Positions 1 through 7,983 of a stretch of DNA of 64,000 nucleotides are shown here, piece after piece. Where the stretch lies: NCBI GenBank assembly GCA_049890035.1, contig JBMHCG010000006.1:33917-97916 (forward strand), given 5' to 3'. The notes under the pieces were generated by a model. The model was not told where the DNA came from. It did no database searches and saw only the letters and a program-made list of their open reading frames with translations. A program made the position numbers and the translations under genes. How positions within the stretch are numbered: position 1 is the stretch's first letter; every line of letters begins with the position of its first letter. This stretch comes from UBA11891 sp049890035. Its GTDB lineage: Bacteria > Bacteroidota > Bacteroidia > Flavobacteriales > Flavobacteriaceae.

Positions 1-266
1 ATAAAATAGGTTTGGCTTTTGAAGGGATTATTTCGGGTGTAACAGAAAGAGGCGTCTATGTTGAAATCAATAGTAATAAATGTGAAGGGATGATCAACGT
101 GAAAGATCTAGCTGGTGATTATTTTTATTACGATGATGAACAGCACGCCATGATAGGTCAACGTTCCCTTAAAGAATATCGTTTGGGAGACCCCATCAAG
201 ATAGAAGTAAAATCTGCCAATCTTACTAAAAGACAGTTGGATTTTGTACTGGCAGTAAATAATTAA
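1..266 (+). CDS. rnr: Ribonuclease R, C-terminal fragment
   Basis: The gene enters from the left edge, and the readable frame starts at base 3. The roughly 87 visible residues form an S1 RNA-binding domain (FEGIISGVTERGVYVEI near the start, then LGDPIKIEV and the closing strand LDFVLAV). Ribonuclease R is a processive 3'-5' exoribonuclease that degrades structured RNA, and its S1 domain lies at the C-terminus. The catalytic RNB domain is outside the window. Other S1 proteins cannot be fully excluded, but the phrase before the domain and the ending fit RNase R of Bacteroidota best. Confidence 0.8.
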   Translation, partial: KIGLAFEGIISGVTERGVYVEINSNKCEGMINVKDLAGDYFYYDDEQHAMIGQRSLKEYRLGDPIKIEVKSANLTKRQLDFVLAVNN

Positions 267-287
267 TATCTTCCAAAAAAGTATTCT

Positions 288-980
288 ATGAAACGTTTTC
301 TTCTGATCTGTTTTTTCCCTTTTTTTCTTTTTGCACAAAACGAATCAGCAGCCGTTCTTTCTGCAAAGAAAATTGTTCTCTCGCCTTTTGAAAATCTCAA
401 AGTTTTTTCTGGAATAGATATCGAACTTGTCCGCTCAGATGGTGACAGCCTTTTAATAGAAAGTGAGGCACCTGATGAAGTTGTAAGTGTTGTAAAAGGA
501 AACGTACTCAAACTGCGTTTGGGATTGGAACATTTGTTACAGAAATCAAAAACCCTAATAAAGGTATATCACTCCCATCCCATAGATCATATCGAATTGA
601 ATCAGGGAGCCCAATTACACACCCAATCCACAATCAAACAAACTAGTTTGTCTCTATTCCTTCAGGAAGGTGCCCAAGCTAAAATAGCTGTAGAACTAGA
701 GAAGTTAGCTGTTAAGGTCCAATCAGGAGCCAAGTTTTTTCCAACAGGCTCAGCAAAGAATCTCATTATCCAGACCACCTCTGGAGGCGCTTGTGAAGCC
801 GATCAATTGATAGCAGAGCAAGCAGAAGTAAAGGCATCGCTAGGAGGAATTGTCTATGTGAACGCAACGGAGCTTGTTGATGCCAAGTCAAGCATCAACG
901 CAACCATTCGTGTACACGGCAAACCAGTCAAACTAATATCTAAAGAAAGTGTTGGAGGAAAGGTTGTGGAGATGCAATAA
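288..980 (+). CDS. GIN-domain (DUF2807) exported protein
   Basis: A 230-residue protein with a hydrophobic signal peptide (residues 1-16, ending FLFAQ) followed by the repetitive beta pattern of the head GIN domain (DUF2807): FENLKVFSGIDIELVRSDG, then successive short strands with QGAQ, QEGAQ, QSGAK and LGG turns. Such right-handed beta-helix proteins are common in Bacteroidota and are sometimes named putative auto-transporter adhesins, but no function is established. It follows the RNase R gene by 21 bp and ends at a strong hairpin, so it may be co-transcribed with rnr. Confidence 0.75.
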   Translation: MKRFLLICFFPFFLFAQNESAAVLSAKKIVLSPFENLKVFSGIDIELVRSDGDSLLIESEAPDEVVSVVKGNVLKLRLGLEHLLQKSKTLIKVYHSHPIDHIELNQGAQLHTQSTIKQTSLSLFLQEGAQAKIAVELEKLAVKVQSGAKFFPTGSAKNLIIQTTSGGACEADQLIAEQAEVKASLGGIVYVNATELVDAKSSINATIRVHGKPVKLISKESVGGKVVEMQ

Positions 981-981
981 A

Positions 982-1006
982 AAATCCTAAGCGCAGCTTA
1001 GGATTT
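982..1006. terminator. Perfect 11-bp hairpin, bidirectional terminator
   Basis: The arm AAATCCTAAGC (982-992), a GCA loop and GCTTAGGATTT (996-1006) pair perfectly. The hairpin sits just after the stop of the GIN-domain gene and just past the 3' end of the minus-strand tRNA-Cys. A-rich and T-rich flanks on the two sides suit termination from both directions. Confidence 0.75.
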
Positions 1007-1010
1007 ATAG

Positions 1011-1081
1011 AGGCACCAAGCGGATTCGAACCGCTGTACAAGCTTTTGCAGAGCTCTGCCTAGCCACTCGGCCATGGTGCC
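1011..1081 (-). tRNA. tRNA-Cys (GCA)
   Basis: The minus strand folds as a cloverleaf of 71 nt. The acceptor stem is GGCACCA with TGGTGCC, the anticodon stem is GAGCT with AGCTT around loop CTGCAAA (anticodon GCA), and the T-arm is AGCGG-TTCGAAT-CCGCT. The discriminator base is U, as expected for cysteine tRNA. No CCA is encoded. Confidence 0.95.
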
Positions 1082-1093
1082 ATTGTTGCAAAT

Positions 1094-1477
1094 TTAAGCA
1101 TTATCTTGGGCTTCCCAATTTTTTCTTTCCTCCCTTAACGACACTGCAACAGATTCAACCTGCGCATTGATAGGAGGGTTAATTTTAGCAATTTTTAACC
1201 ATAAAACAACTACACCCGTGTGTTTTATAAAAATGCTATCGCGTATTTTATACAAAACCACCTCCAATAACTTTGCTCTTTTACTCATGTGATCAAGAAC
1301 GATTCCACTGAGTGAGACATAATCAACAGTATCCAGTAAATTATCGCTTATTGCCGATTTCTGCATATCCGTCTCAACCCATAAATCGATCCGGTAATGC
1401 GATCCTATTGCTTCTTCTTCATCCATACACCCATGGAATGCATAAGTCCGAATATCTGTTACGTATACTCTACCCAT
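1094..1477 (-). CDS. folB: Dihydroneopterin aldolase
   Basis: A 127-residue FolB-family protein that cleaves 7,8-dihydroneopterin to 6-hydroxymethyl-dihydropterin in folate synthesis. The opening VYVTDIRTYAFHGCMDEEEAIG matches the family substrate-binding start (Y-A-F-H-G, then E), and a later strand reads VVVLWLKIAKINPPI with the conserved lysine. An ATG at 1477 is preferred over an in-frame TTG at 1486, because a TATATTTG -7 box on this strand (1484-1491) lies directly upstream and would put transcription start almost at the ATG. It lies upstream of the tRNA-Cys and may be co-transcribed with it. Confidence 0.85.
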   Translation of the reverse strand: MGRVYVTDIRTYAFHGCMDEEEAIGSHYRIDLWVETDMQKSAISDNLLDTVDYVSLSGIVLDHMSKRAKLLEVVLYKIRDSIFIKHTGVVVLWLKIAKINPPINAQVESVAVSLREERKNWEAQDNA

Positions 1478-1483
1478 CGCTTG

Positions 1484-1491
1484 CAAATATA
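1484..1491 (-). promoter_or_regulatory. -7 promoter box for folB
   Basis: The minus strand reads TATATTTG, an exact match to the Bacteroidota TAnnTTTG box, 7 bp upstream of the folB ATG. No clear TTG was found at the -33 spacing. Confidence 0.5.
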
Positions 1492-1528
1492 TAGTGTTTG
1501 ATGTCTCCTATCCATGCAGACTTTGTAA

Positions 1529-1536
1529 TATCTTTG
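1529..1536 (+). promoter_or_regulatory. -7 promoter box for glnS
   Basis: TATCTTTG matches the TAnnTTTG consensus and ends 14 bp before the glnS ATG at 1551. This supports that start over an in-frame upstream start at 1494. Confidence 0.55.
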
Positions 1537-1550
1537 TTAAAATTCAATTC

Positions 1551-3221
1551 ATGTCAGAAGCAGCTACAGGGACAAATTTTATTGAACAAATCATCGATCA
1601 AGATTTGGCTACAAATTATAATCAAAAGCAACTTCGTTTTCGTTTCCCCCCTGAACCCAATGGGTATCTTCATATTGGTCATGTCAAAGCAATATGCCTC
1701 AATTTTGGATTGGGCAAAAAGTACAACGCACCGGTTAACCTACGTTTTGATGACACCAATCCAGTCAAAGAAGACGCCAACTATGTGGAGGCAATAAAGA
1801 ACGACATTCAGTGGCTGGGTTACAAATGGGACAAAGAGGTATACGCATCGGACTATTTCGAGCAGTTATATCATTGGGCATTATCTTTAATAGATAAGGG
1901 TCTTGCCTATGTTGATTCCCAACATGCAGATGCCATCGCCCATCAGAAAGGGACCCCTACCAAACCGGGTAGCAACAGTCCTTACCGGGAGAGAACACCT
2001 TCTGAAAACAGACAGCTTTTTGAAGAAATGAGATCAGGAAAGCATCCGGAAGGAGCCCATGTACTGCGCGCAAAAATTGATATGACCGCGTCCAATATGT
2101 TGTTACGTGACCCCATTATGTACCGAATCATATACAAACCGCACCATCGTACCGCTTCAGATTGGTGTATTTATCCTATGTACGACTGGACACATGGTGA
2201 ATCTGATTATATTGAACAAATTTCACACTCCCTTTGCACACTCGAATTTGAGCCACACAGAGAGCTATATGACTGGTTTCTAAACGCCCTTTCGCCTTTG
2301 GATGGACTGCGACCCAAACAAAGAGAATTTTCTCGTTTAAATCTGTCCTACACTGTAACTAGTAAAAGAAAACTGGCCCAACTGATAGATGAAGGTGTTG
2401 TAACTGGATGGGACGACCCCCGAATGCCAACAATATCGGGTCTAAGAAGACGAGGGTATACCCCAGAATCCCTCCAGAAGTTTGTAACCACGGCTGGCAT
2501 ATCCAAAAGAGAAAATGTTATCGACGTTAGCTTGCTAGAGTTTTGCATACGTGAACATTTAAATGAAGTAACACCGCGATTACACGTTGTAATGGACCCC
2601 ATCAAATTAACGATTACCAACTACCCTTCAAATAAAGAGGAACTACTCGACGGGATTCTGAACCCTGAAAATGAAGACCAAGGATCTCGTCAGATTCCCT
2701 TCTCCAAACATCTGTATATCGAAAAGGAAGATTTTAAAGAAGAGGCAAATCGTAAATTTTTTCGTTTGACTATTGGAAAGGAAGTCCGACTAAAAAACGC
2801 ATATATTATTAAAGCTCAGGATGTTATAAAGAATGACAAAGGAGAAATTACGGAAGTACTTTGTTCTTATGACCCCGAAAGTAAAAGTGGTTCGGGCACT
2901 AAAGCAAGCCAACGCAAAGTAAAAGGAACCATTCACTGGGTCTCGCAACGGCATGCTGTACGTGTAAATGTAAATGTTTATGACCGTCTGTTTCTTCACG
3001 AGAGTCCTGATAAAACAGATGCGGACTTCAAAAAACACTTGAACACCAACTCATTACACAAGCACAATGCCTATGCCGAGCCTTATATAGCAACAGCCAT
3101 AAAGGGTGAACACTATCAATTTCAACGTATCGGCTATTTTTGTGTTGATCCTGACAGTACACAAGATTATTTAGTATTCAATAAAACGGTAGGTCTTCGT
3201 GACACATGGGTTAAGAAGTAG
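1551..3221 (+). CDS. glnS: Glutaminyl-tRNA synthetase
   Basis: A 556-residue class I synthetase that charges tRNA-Gln. It carries the HIGH signature at residues 41-44 (PNGYLHIGH), the DDTNP adenylate region near 67-71, a KMSKS-like VTSKR at 269-273, and the GlnRS-specific C-terminal beta-barrel anticodon-binding region. Length and order match bacterial GlnRS. The start at 1551 puts HIGH at the usual distance and agrees with the -7 box just upstream. Its stop overlaps the end of the convergent SPFH gene by 11 bp. Confidence 0.95.
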   Translation: MSEAATGTNFIEQIIDQDLATNYNQKQLRFRFPPEPNGYLHIGHVKAICLNFGLGKKYNAPVNLRFDDTNPVKEDANYVEAIKNDIQWLGYKWDKEVYASDYFEQLYHWALSLIDKGLAYVDSQHADAIAHQKGTPTKPGSNSPYRERTPSENRQLFEEMRSGKHPEGAHVLRAKIDMTASNMLLRDPIMYRIIYKPHHRTASDWCIYPMYDWTHGESDYIEQISHSLCTLEFEPHRELYDWFLNALSPLDGLRPKQREFSRLNLSYTVTSKRKLAQLIDEGVVTGWDDPRMPTISGLRRRGYTPESLQKFVTTAGISKRENVIDVSLLEFCIREHLNEVTPRLHVVMDPIKLTITNYPSNKEELLDGILNPENEDQGSRQIPFSKHLYIEKEDFKEEANRKFFRLTIGKEVRLKNAYIIKAQDVIKNDKGEITEVLCSYDPESKSGSGTKASQRKVKGTIHWVSQRHAVRVNVNVYDRLFLHESPDKTDADFKKHLNTNSLHKHNAYAEPYIATAIKGEHYQFQRIGYFCVDPDSTQDYLVFNKTVGLRDTWVKK

Positions 3222-4149
3222 TCCCCCCTTTTGAATTTTTTTGATTTTGCTTTTTCATAGCCTCACCAATCTGATTGCTAGCGGTAAAACTTGCTACCAT
3301 ATTGTTTAACATATCGCTTCCCGCTTGTGGCGAGTTGGGCAACAAAATTAAATTGGAGTTTGTTTCTTCACCTATTGACTGCAACGTGTCGTAATGTTGA
3401 GTAACAACAATTAACGCCGAAGCCTCTTGCGAATTAATACCAACATTATTCAATACGTCTACAGATTCTTCCAACCCTCGGGCAATTTCTCTTCTCTGAT
3501 CAGCGATACCTTGCCCCTGAAGCCTTTTGCTCTCCGCTTCCGCCTTTGCTTTTTCAACAATTAATATGCGTGCTGCATCTCCTTCATACTGCGCAGCAAC
3601 TTTTTGTCGTTCTGCTGCGTTTATTCTATTCATTGCCGTTTTCACCTCTGCGTCTGGGTCTATGTCGGTTACTAACGTCTTGATGATATCATATCCATAA
3701 TTGATCATAGCATCGTTTAGTTCTCCTTTTACCGCAATTGCAATTTCGTCTTTCTTTTCAAATACATCATCCAGTTTCATTTTTGGGACCACCGCTCTGA
3801 CAACGTCAAAAACATAGGATGTAATTTGATCCTGTGGGTAATCCAGTTTGTAAAAAGCCTCATACACTTTCGAAGGAACAACCCGATACTGAACGGAAAC
3901 TTTCAATTTTACGAACACATCATCTTTTGTTTTCGTCTCAACGATGACATCCAGCTGCATTACGCGCAGACTAATCCGACCAGAAATTCGATCAATAAAG
4001 GGGATTTTAATATGCAAACCAGGCTGTCGTATGGCAATAAATTTCCCAAAACGTTCAATGACTGCAGCGGTTTGTTGTTTGACTACGAAAAGGCCCGATA
4101 AAACAAGCAGTATGGCAGTAAAAATGATTACGATTGTATAATAACTCAT
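3211..4149 (-). CDS. SPFH/band 7 (stomatin-like) membrane protein
   Basis: A 312-residue protein with one N-terminal membrane segment (residues 2-22) followed by an SPFH domain: VVKQQTAAVIERFGKF, then PFIDRI and LRVMQLDV, and the conserved VVRAVVPKMKLDDVF. A long charged helix rich in A, E and R (NAAERQKVAAQYEGDAARIL) follows, as in the QmcA/stomatin group. These proteins oligomerise on membranes and are thought to organise microdomains or quality-control proteases. The start overlaps the gltX stop by 4 bp (ATGA), so the two are translationally coupled. Confidence 0.88.
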   Translation of the reverse strand: MSYYTIVIIFTAILLVLSGLFVVKQQTAAVIERFGKFIAIRQPGLHIKIPFIDRISGRISLRVMQLDVIVETKTKDDVFVKLKVSVQYRVVPSKVYEAFYKLDYPQDQITSYVFDVVRAVVPKMKLDDVFEKKDEIAIAVKGELNDAMINYGYDIIKTLVTDIDPDAEVKTAMNRINAAERQKVAAQYEGDAARILIVEKAKAEAESKRLQGQGIADQRREIARGLEESVDVLNNVGINSQEASALIVVTQHYDTLQSIGEETNSNLILLPNSPQAGSDMLNNMVASFTASNQIGEAMKKQNQKNSKGGTTS

Positions 4150-5606
4150 GTTTTTGTATTTAAGTGTTTCTCAAAAAAAGTGATCCTCTTTAAAAGTACA
4201 TTTTTATCAACCAACTTCATAAATTGAAACAAATCCGGTCCAACAAGCTCGCCAAAAAGTGCGAGCCTTAAGCACTGCATACCCATTCCCAGCTTAACGT
4301 CGTGATGATTGAGTAAAGTCAGGTAGTCCTCCTTCTCAAGATATTCGCGATGCCCTAATACTTCACGCACACCAGAAAGAAGTTTCTTACAGCTGCTGCG
4401 GTCAAGTTTATTAAGTGCTTTACCGGCATATTCGCTTGGGTCAACCTCAAACCAATTCAGCATTTTTGTTAGGTTAACCAAAGTCGTTGCTCGATCTTTA
4501 ATAAGGCTAATGCGTGCGAGGATTCTTTCATCGAACTCTAATCCCACTCTTTTTGCTATATTCTCAACAGAGAGTTGTTGTATGTGTTGACAGTTAACCC
4601 ACTGTGCCTTGCTAATATCAAAACGAGCGCCTCCTTTTTGAATGCCACTTAGTCCAAAATGCGCAATTAATTCCTCTTTAGTGAATATCTCCTTTTCAGA
4701 TCCAGGGTTCCAACCCAATAAAGCTAGATAATTAACCAGCCCTTCTTTTGTATATCCATGTTCTTTAAACCCAAGGGTATCACCCCATCTCATCGGAAAA
4801 ACAGGAAAACGACCTTTGTCACCATCCCTTTTCGACAGTTTTCCTTTTCCTTCAGGTTTTAATATCAACGGCAAATGGATGAACTGAGGTGGTGTCCAAC
4901 TGAAACGATCATAAATTACATAATGTAAAGGCAAAGATGGCAACCATTCCTCTCCTCGAATGACTGTTGTAATGTTCATTAAATAATCGTCCACTACATT
5001 GGCAAAGTGATAGGTCGGCATACCATCCGCTTTGATGAGGATTTTGTCATCCATTTCCTCCGCAGCGACAACAATTTCTCCACGCAACAGATCCTGCACT
5101 CGAATAGCACTGTCAGTATCGTTCTTCAGCCGCACGACAAAGTTTCCTTTTTCAACAAGTAATTTTGTTTCTTCTTCTTTCAGTGATAAGCTGTTTCTAA
5201 ACTTTAAACGGTTGTGTTTCCCATAGCGGAATACCACGCCCTCTTTCTCCGTCTGATTCCGGTACCTCTGTAGTTCTTCCACACTATCAAAAGCATAGTA
5301 CGCCCCGCCCAAGGCGATCAATTTCTGAATGTATTTTTGATAAATCTTTTTCCTTTCCGATTGTCTGTAAGGGCCAAACGCCCCGCCCCTTACAGGACCT
5401 TCATCTATGTCAACGCCCAACCACTTTAAGGATTCAATAATATATTCTTCAGCACCTTGTACATATCTGTTCTGATCCGTGTCTTCTACACGCAAAACAA
5501 ATACCCCACCCTTATTTTTTGAATAGAGATAATTAAAAAGTGCTGTACGAACACCCCCAATATGAAGTGGCCCTGTTGGGCTGGGTGCAAATCGAACACG
5601 TTCCAT
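4146..5606 (-). CDS. gltX: Glutamyl-tRNA synthetase
   Basis: A 486-residue class I synthetase that charges tRNA-Glu. It has the HIGG form of the first signature at 15-18 (APSPTGPLHIGG), the EDTD motif at 41-44, the KLSKR motif at 256-260, and a helical anticodon-binding C-terminus. With a separate glnS nearby, this enzyme need not also charge tRNA-Gln. A -7 box at 5618-5625 on the same strand leaves a leader of only a few bases. The SPFH gene follows in the same operon. Confidence 0.96.
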   Translation of the reverse strand: MERVRFAPSPTGPLHIGGVRTALFNYLYSKNKGGVFVLRVEDTDQNRYVQGAEEYIIESLKWLGVDIDEGPVRGGAFGPYRQSERKKIYQKYIQKLIALGGAYYAFDSVEELQRYRNQTEKEGVVFRYGKHNRLKFRNSLSLKEEETKLLVEKGNFVVRLKNDTDSAIRVQDLLRGEIVVAAEEMDDKILIKADGMPTYHFANVVDDYLMNITTVIRGEEWLPSLPLHYVIYDRFSWTPPQFIHLPLILKPEGKGKLSKRDGDKGRFPVFPMRWGDTLGFKEHGYTKEGLVNYLALLGWNPGSEKEIFTKEELIAHFGLSGIQKGGARFDISKAQWVNCQHIQQLSVENIAKRVGLEFDERILARISLIKDRATTLVNLTKMLNWFEVDPSEYAGKALNKLDRSSCKKLLSGVREVLGHREYLEKEDYLTLLNHHDVKLGMGMQCLRLALFGELVGPDLFQFMKLVDKNVLLKRITFFEKHLNTKT

Positions 5607-5617
5607 TTTTTTGTTTT

Positions 5618-5625
5618 CAAAGATA
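5618..5625 (-). promoter_or_regulatory. -7 promoter box for gltX
   Basis: The minus strand reads TATCTTTG, 11 bp upstream of the gltX ATG. Together with the box at 5653-5660 on the other strand it forms a divergent promoter pair. Confidence 0.55.
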
Positions 5626-5652
5626 ACGCCTTCTTACTATTTAACTCTTGTC

Positions 5653-5660
5653 TATCTTTG
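5653..5660 (+). promoter_or_regulatory. -7 promoter box for ybeY-mnmG
   Basis: TATCTTTG ends 4 bp before an in-frame GTG at 5665. Transcription would start at about that codon, so ybeY is either leaderless from the GTG or starts at the ATG at 5716 with a leader of about 50 nt. Confidence 0.5.
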
Positions 5661-5664
5661 CAAA

Positions 5665-6084
5665 GTGAATGTAGTATTTAACAATGCACCATCCTACCTT
5701 TCGTTATCCTCAATAATGGAAACAATAAAACACATGCTGTTGCAACATAACAAAAAAATGGAGTCATTTAATTTTAATTTCATTAATGAAGAACGAATGC
5801 TTGAATTAAATCATAATTATCTGGACCATGACACTCTTACTGATGTTATTACGTTTGACTATTCAACAAACAGGGCTGTCTCAGGTGAGTGTTATATCTG
5901 TTTAGACAGAGCACATGAAAATGCCCAGAAACACAGCCAAAGCCTTGAAAACGAGCTCTTAAGACTTGTTTTTCATGCTGTGTTACATTGTTTGGGGTTC
6001 CCAGATAAGACAGAGGAAGAAAAAAGGATAATGCGAGAACAAGAGGATCATTTTCTTCAATTGTTCCACGTGAAACATAAATAA
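5665..6084 (+). CDS. ybeY: rRNA maturation endoribonuclease YbeY
   Basis: A 139-residue zinc endoribonuclease for rRNA processing. The C-terminal zinc signature is visible as HAVLHCLGFPDK (HxxxHxxGxxD with the third ligand replaced by the aspartate found in Bacteroidota homologues), and HDTLTDVITFDY is the conserved central strand. The GTG start at 5665 gives the N-terminal length of flavobacterial homologues; the ATG at 5716 would remove about 17 residues of the first strand. The last codons (FHVKH) are written by a parS site. The mnmG gene follows after 6 bp. Confidence 0.88.
   Translation: MNVVFNNAPSYLSLSSIMETIKHMLLQHNKKMESFNFNFINEERMLELNHNYLDHDTLTDVITFDYSTNRAVSGECYICLDRAHENAQKHSQSLENELLRLVFHAVLHCLGFPDKTEEEKRIMREQEDHFLQLFHVKHK
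6062..6077 (+). promoter_or_regulatory. parS centromere site 1
   Basis: TGTTCCACGTGAAACA matches the near-universal ParB recognition sequence TGTTTCACGTGAAACA at 15 of 16 positions. It lies within the final codons of ybeY. ParB bound here would nucleate the segregation complex. Confidence 0.85.
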
Positions 6085-6090
6085 CAAGCG

Positions 6091-7962
6091 ATGTTTAATG
6101 ATTTATATGACGTTATTGTTGTCGGCGGAGGTCATGCCGGTTGTGAAGCTGCCGCCGCTGCTGCTAATGCGGGTGCATCGACCCTGTTGATAACAATGAA
6201 CCTTCAAAACCTCGGACAAATGAGTTGCAATCCAGCTATGGGAGGGATTGCCAAAGGTCAAATTGTCCGAGAGATCGATGCGCTTGGCGGTTATAGCGGT
6301 ATGGTGTCGGATCTATCGGCAATTCAATTCAAAATGCTGAACCGATCCAAAGGACCAGCTATGTGGTCACCACGTGTTCAATCAGATCGAGCATTATTCA
6401 CTCTCAAGTGGAGAGAGTTTTTAGAAAATACTCCCGGTCTGGATTTTTATCAAGAAATGGTCAATGACATCCTGGTAGAAAATAATACTGTAGTGGGTGT
6501 TACCACACAATTGGGTATGGAGATCCGATCGAATACGGTGATTCTAACCAACGGCACGTTTCTAAATGGTCTGATCCATATTGGAGAAAAGAATTATGGT
6601 GGCGGTCGAGCAGGGGAAAGTGCTTCTCAGGGTCTTACAGAATCTTTGTGTCAGTTGGGCTTTCAAAGCGGGAGAATGAAAACGGGCACGCCCCCTAGAG
6701 TGGATGCGCGTTCTCTCGATTTCTCAAAGATGGAGGAGCAGCCTGGAGACAAAAATCCTCAAAAATTTTCTTTCTCGAATAGAACGCAACCGCTATCTGA
6801 ACAGCGTTCATGTTTTATAACACACACTGATTCCGTTGTCCACGACACCTTGCGATCCGGTTTCGATCGCTCGCCAATGTTCAATGGAAACATTCAGAGT
6901 ATTGGACCACGCTATTGCCCATCCATAGAAGATAAAATACATCGGTTTAGCGAGAAAGACCGCCATCAGATATTCGTAGAACCCGAGGGATGGAATACAG
7001 TAGAAGTGTATGTTAATGGTTTTTCAACATCCTTGCCTGAAGATATACAGTACCAAGCATTAAAACGCGTTAAGGGTTTCGAAAACGTCAAGTTTTTTAG
7101 ACCCGGCTACGCCATCGAATACGATTACTTTCCACCAACACAATTGACACACAGTCTTGAAACCAAAGGCATTTCAAACCTCTTTTTTGCAGGCCAAATT
7201 AATGGAACTACAGGTTATGAAGAAGCCGCTGCTCAAGGCCTCCTAGCGGGGATCAATGCGGCCCTAAAATGCAAAGAAGAAGACCCAATCGTGCTACGAA
7301 GAGACCAAGCTTATATAGGAGTATTAATTGATGATCTTATCACGAAAGGCACGGAAGAACCCTATCGCATGTTCACCTCTCGTGCCGAGTACCGCACTCT
7401 TCTCCGTCAAGACAATGCCGATCAGCGGCTTACACCCATAGGCCATCGACTAGGTTTAATAGCTGACAAACGCCTTGTTGCCTTAGAAAACAAACTGGAA
7501 TTGATTCAAAAGACAAAAGCGTTTCTCAAATCGACAAGCTTCTCTGTAGACGAAATAAATCCAATCCTTTCAAAACATGGTTCAGCATCCGTTTCCCAGC
7601 CCGACAAATTTCACAAAATAATGGCGCGCCCCAAGATCACGCGACACAACCTTTATTCAGTACCTGCAATACGGGCTTTTGTGACAGAGCAAAATATATC
7701 AGACGCTGCATTTGAGCAAGCAGAAATACAGATCAAATATCAAGGATATATTGACAAGGAAGTGACCTTAGCAGAAAAAATGAAACGACTAGATGTAGTA
7801 AAAATCCCACAGGGCTTCAATTATACTGTATTAGCCTCTTTATCTCACGAAGCAAAAGAAAAACTAAGTGCTATACAACCGGCAAATCTTGCTCAAGCAG
7901 CTCGTATTAGCGGTATCAACCCGAGTGATATTGCTGTATTACTGGTCCACTTAGGCAGATAG
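6091..7962 (+). CDS. mnmG: tRNA uridine-5-carboxymethylaminomethyl(34) synthesis enzyme MnmG
   Basis: A 623-residue FAD protein (GidA) that works with MnmE to place the cmnm5 group on U34 of several tRNAs. The N-terminal dinucleotide fold reads VVGGGHAGCEAA (residues 10-21). The conserved LQNLGQMSCNPAMGGIAKG and the C-terminal GYIDKE region are present, and the length is standard. It lies between two parS sites, in one reading direction with ybeY and the downstream methyltransferase. Its stop codon overlaps the first two bases of parS site 2. Confidence 0.97.
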   Translation: MFNDLYDVIVVGGGHAGCEAAAAAANAGASTLLITMNLQNLGQMSCNPAMGGIAKGQIVREIDALGGYSGMVSDLSAIQFKMLNRSKGPAMWSPRVQSDRALFTLKWREFLENTPGLDFYQEMVNDILVENNTVVGVTTQLGMEIRSNTVILTNGTFLNGLIHIGEKNYGGGRAGESASQGLTESLCQLGFQSGRMKTGTPPRVDARSLDFSKMEEQPGDKNPQKFSFSNRTQPLSEQRSCFITHTDSVVHDTLRSGFDRSPMFNGNIQSIGPRYCPSIEDKIHRFSEKDRHQIFVEPEGWNTVEVYVNGFSTSLPEDIQYQALKRVKGFENVKFFRPGYAIEYDYFPPTQLTHSLETKGISNLFFAGQINGTTGYEEAAAQGLLAGINAALKCKEEDPIVLRRDQAYIGVLIDDLITKGTEEPYRMFTSRAEYRTLLRQDNADQRLTPIGHRLGLIADKRLVALENKLELIQKTKAFLKSTSFSVDEINPILSKHGSASVSQPDKFHKIMARPKITRHNLYSVPAIRAFVTEQNISDAAFEQAEIQIKYQGYIDKEVTLAEKMKRLDVVKIPQGFNYTVLASLSHEAKEKLSAIQPANLAQAARISGINPSDIAVLLVHLGR

Positions 7963-7976
7963 TTTCACGTGGAACA
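7961..7976 (-). promoter_or_regulatory. parS centromere site 2
   Basis: Read on the minus strand the site is TGTTCCACGTGAAACT, differing from site 1 only in the last base. The two sites are therefore in inverted orientation, 1.9 kb apart, directly bracketing mnmG. The site begins inside the mnmG stop codon and contains an in-frame GTG of the next gene. Confidence 0.85.
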
Positions 7977-7983
7977 TCCGTTT

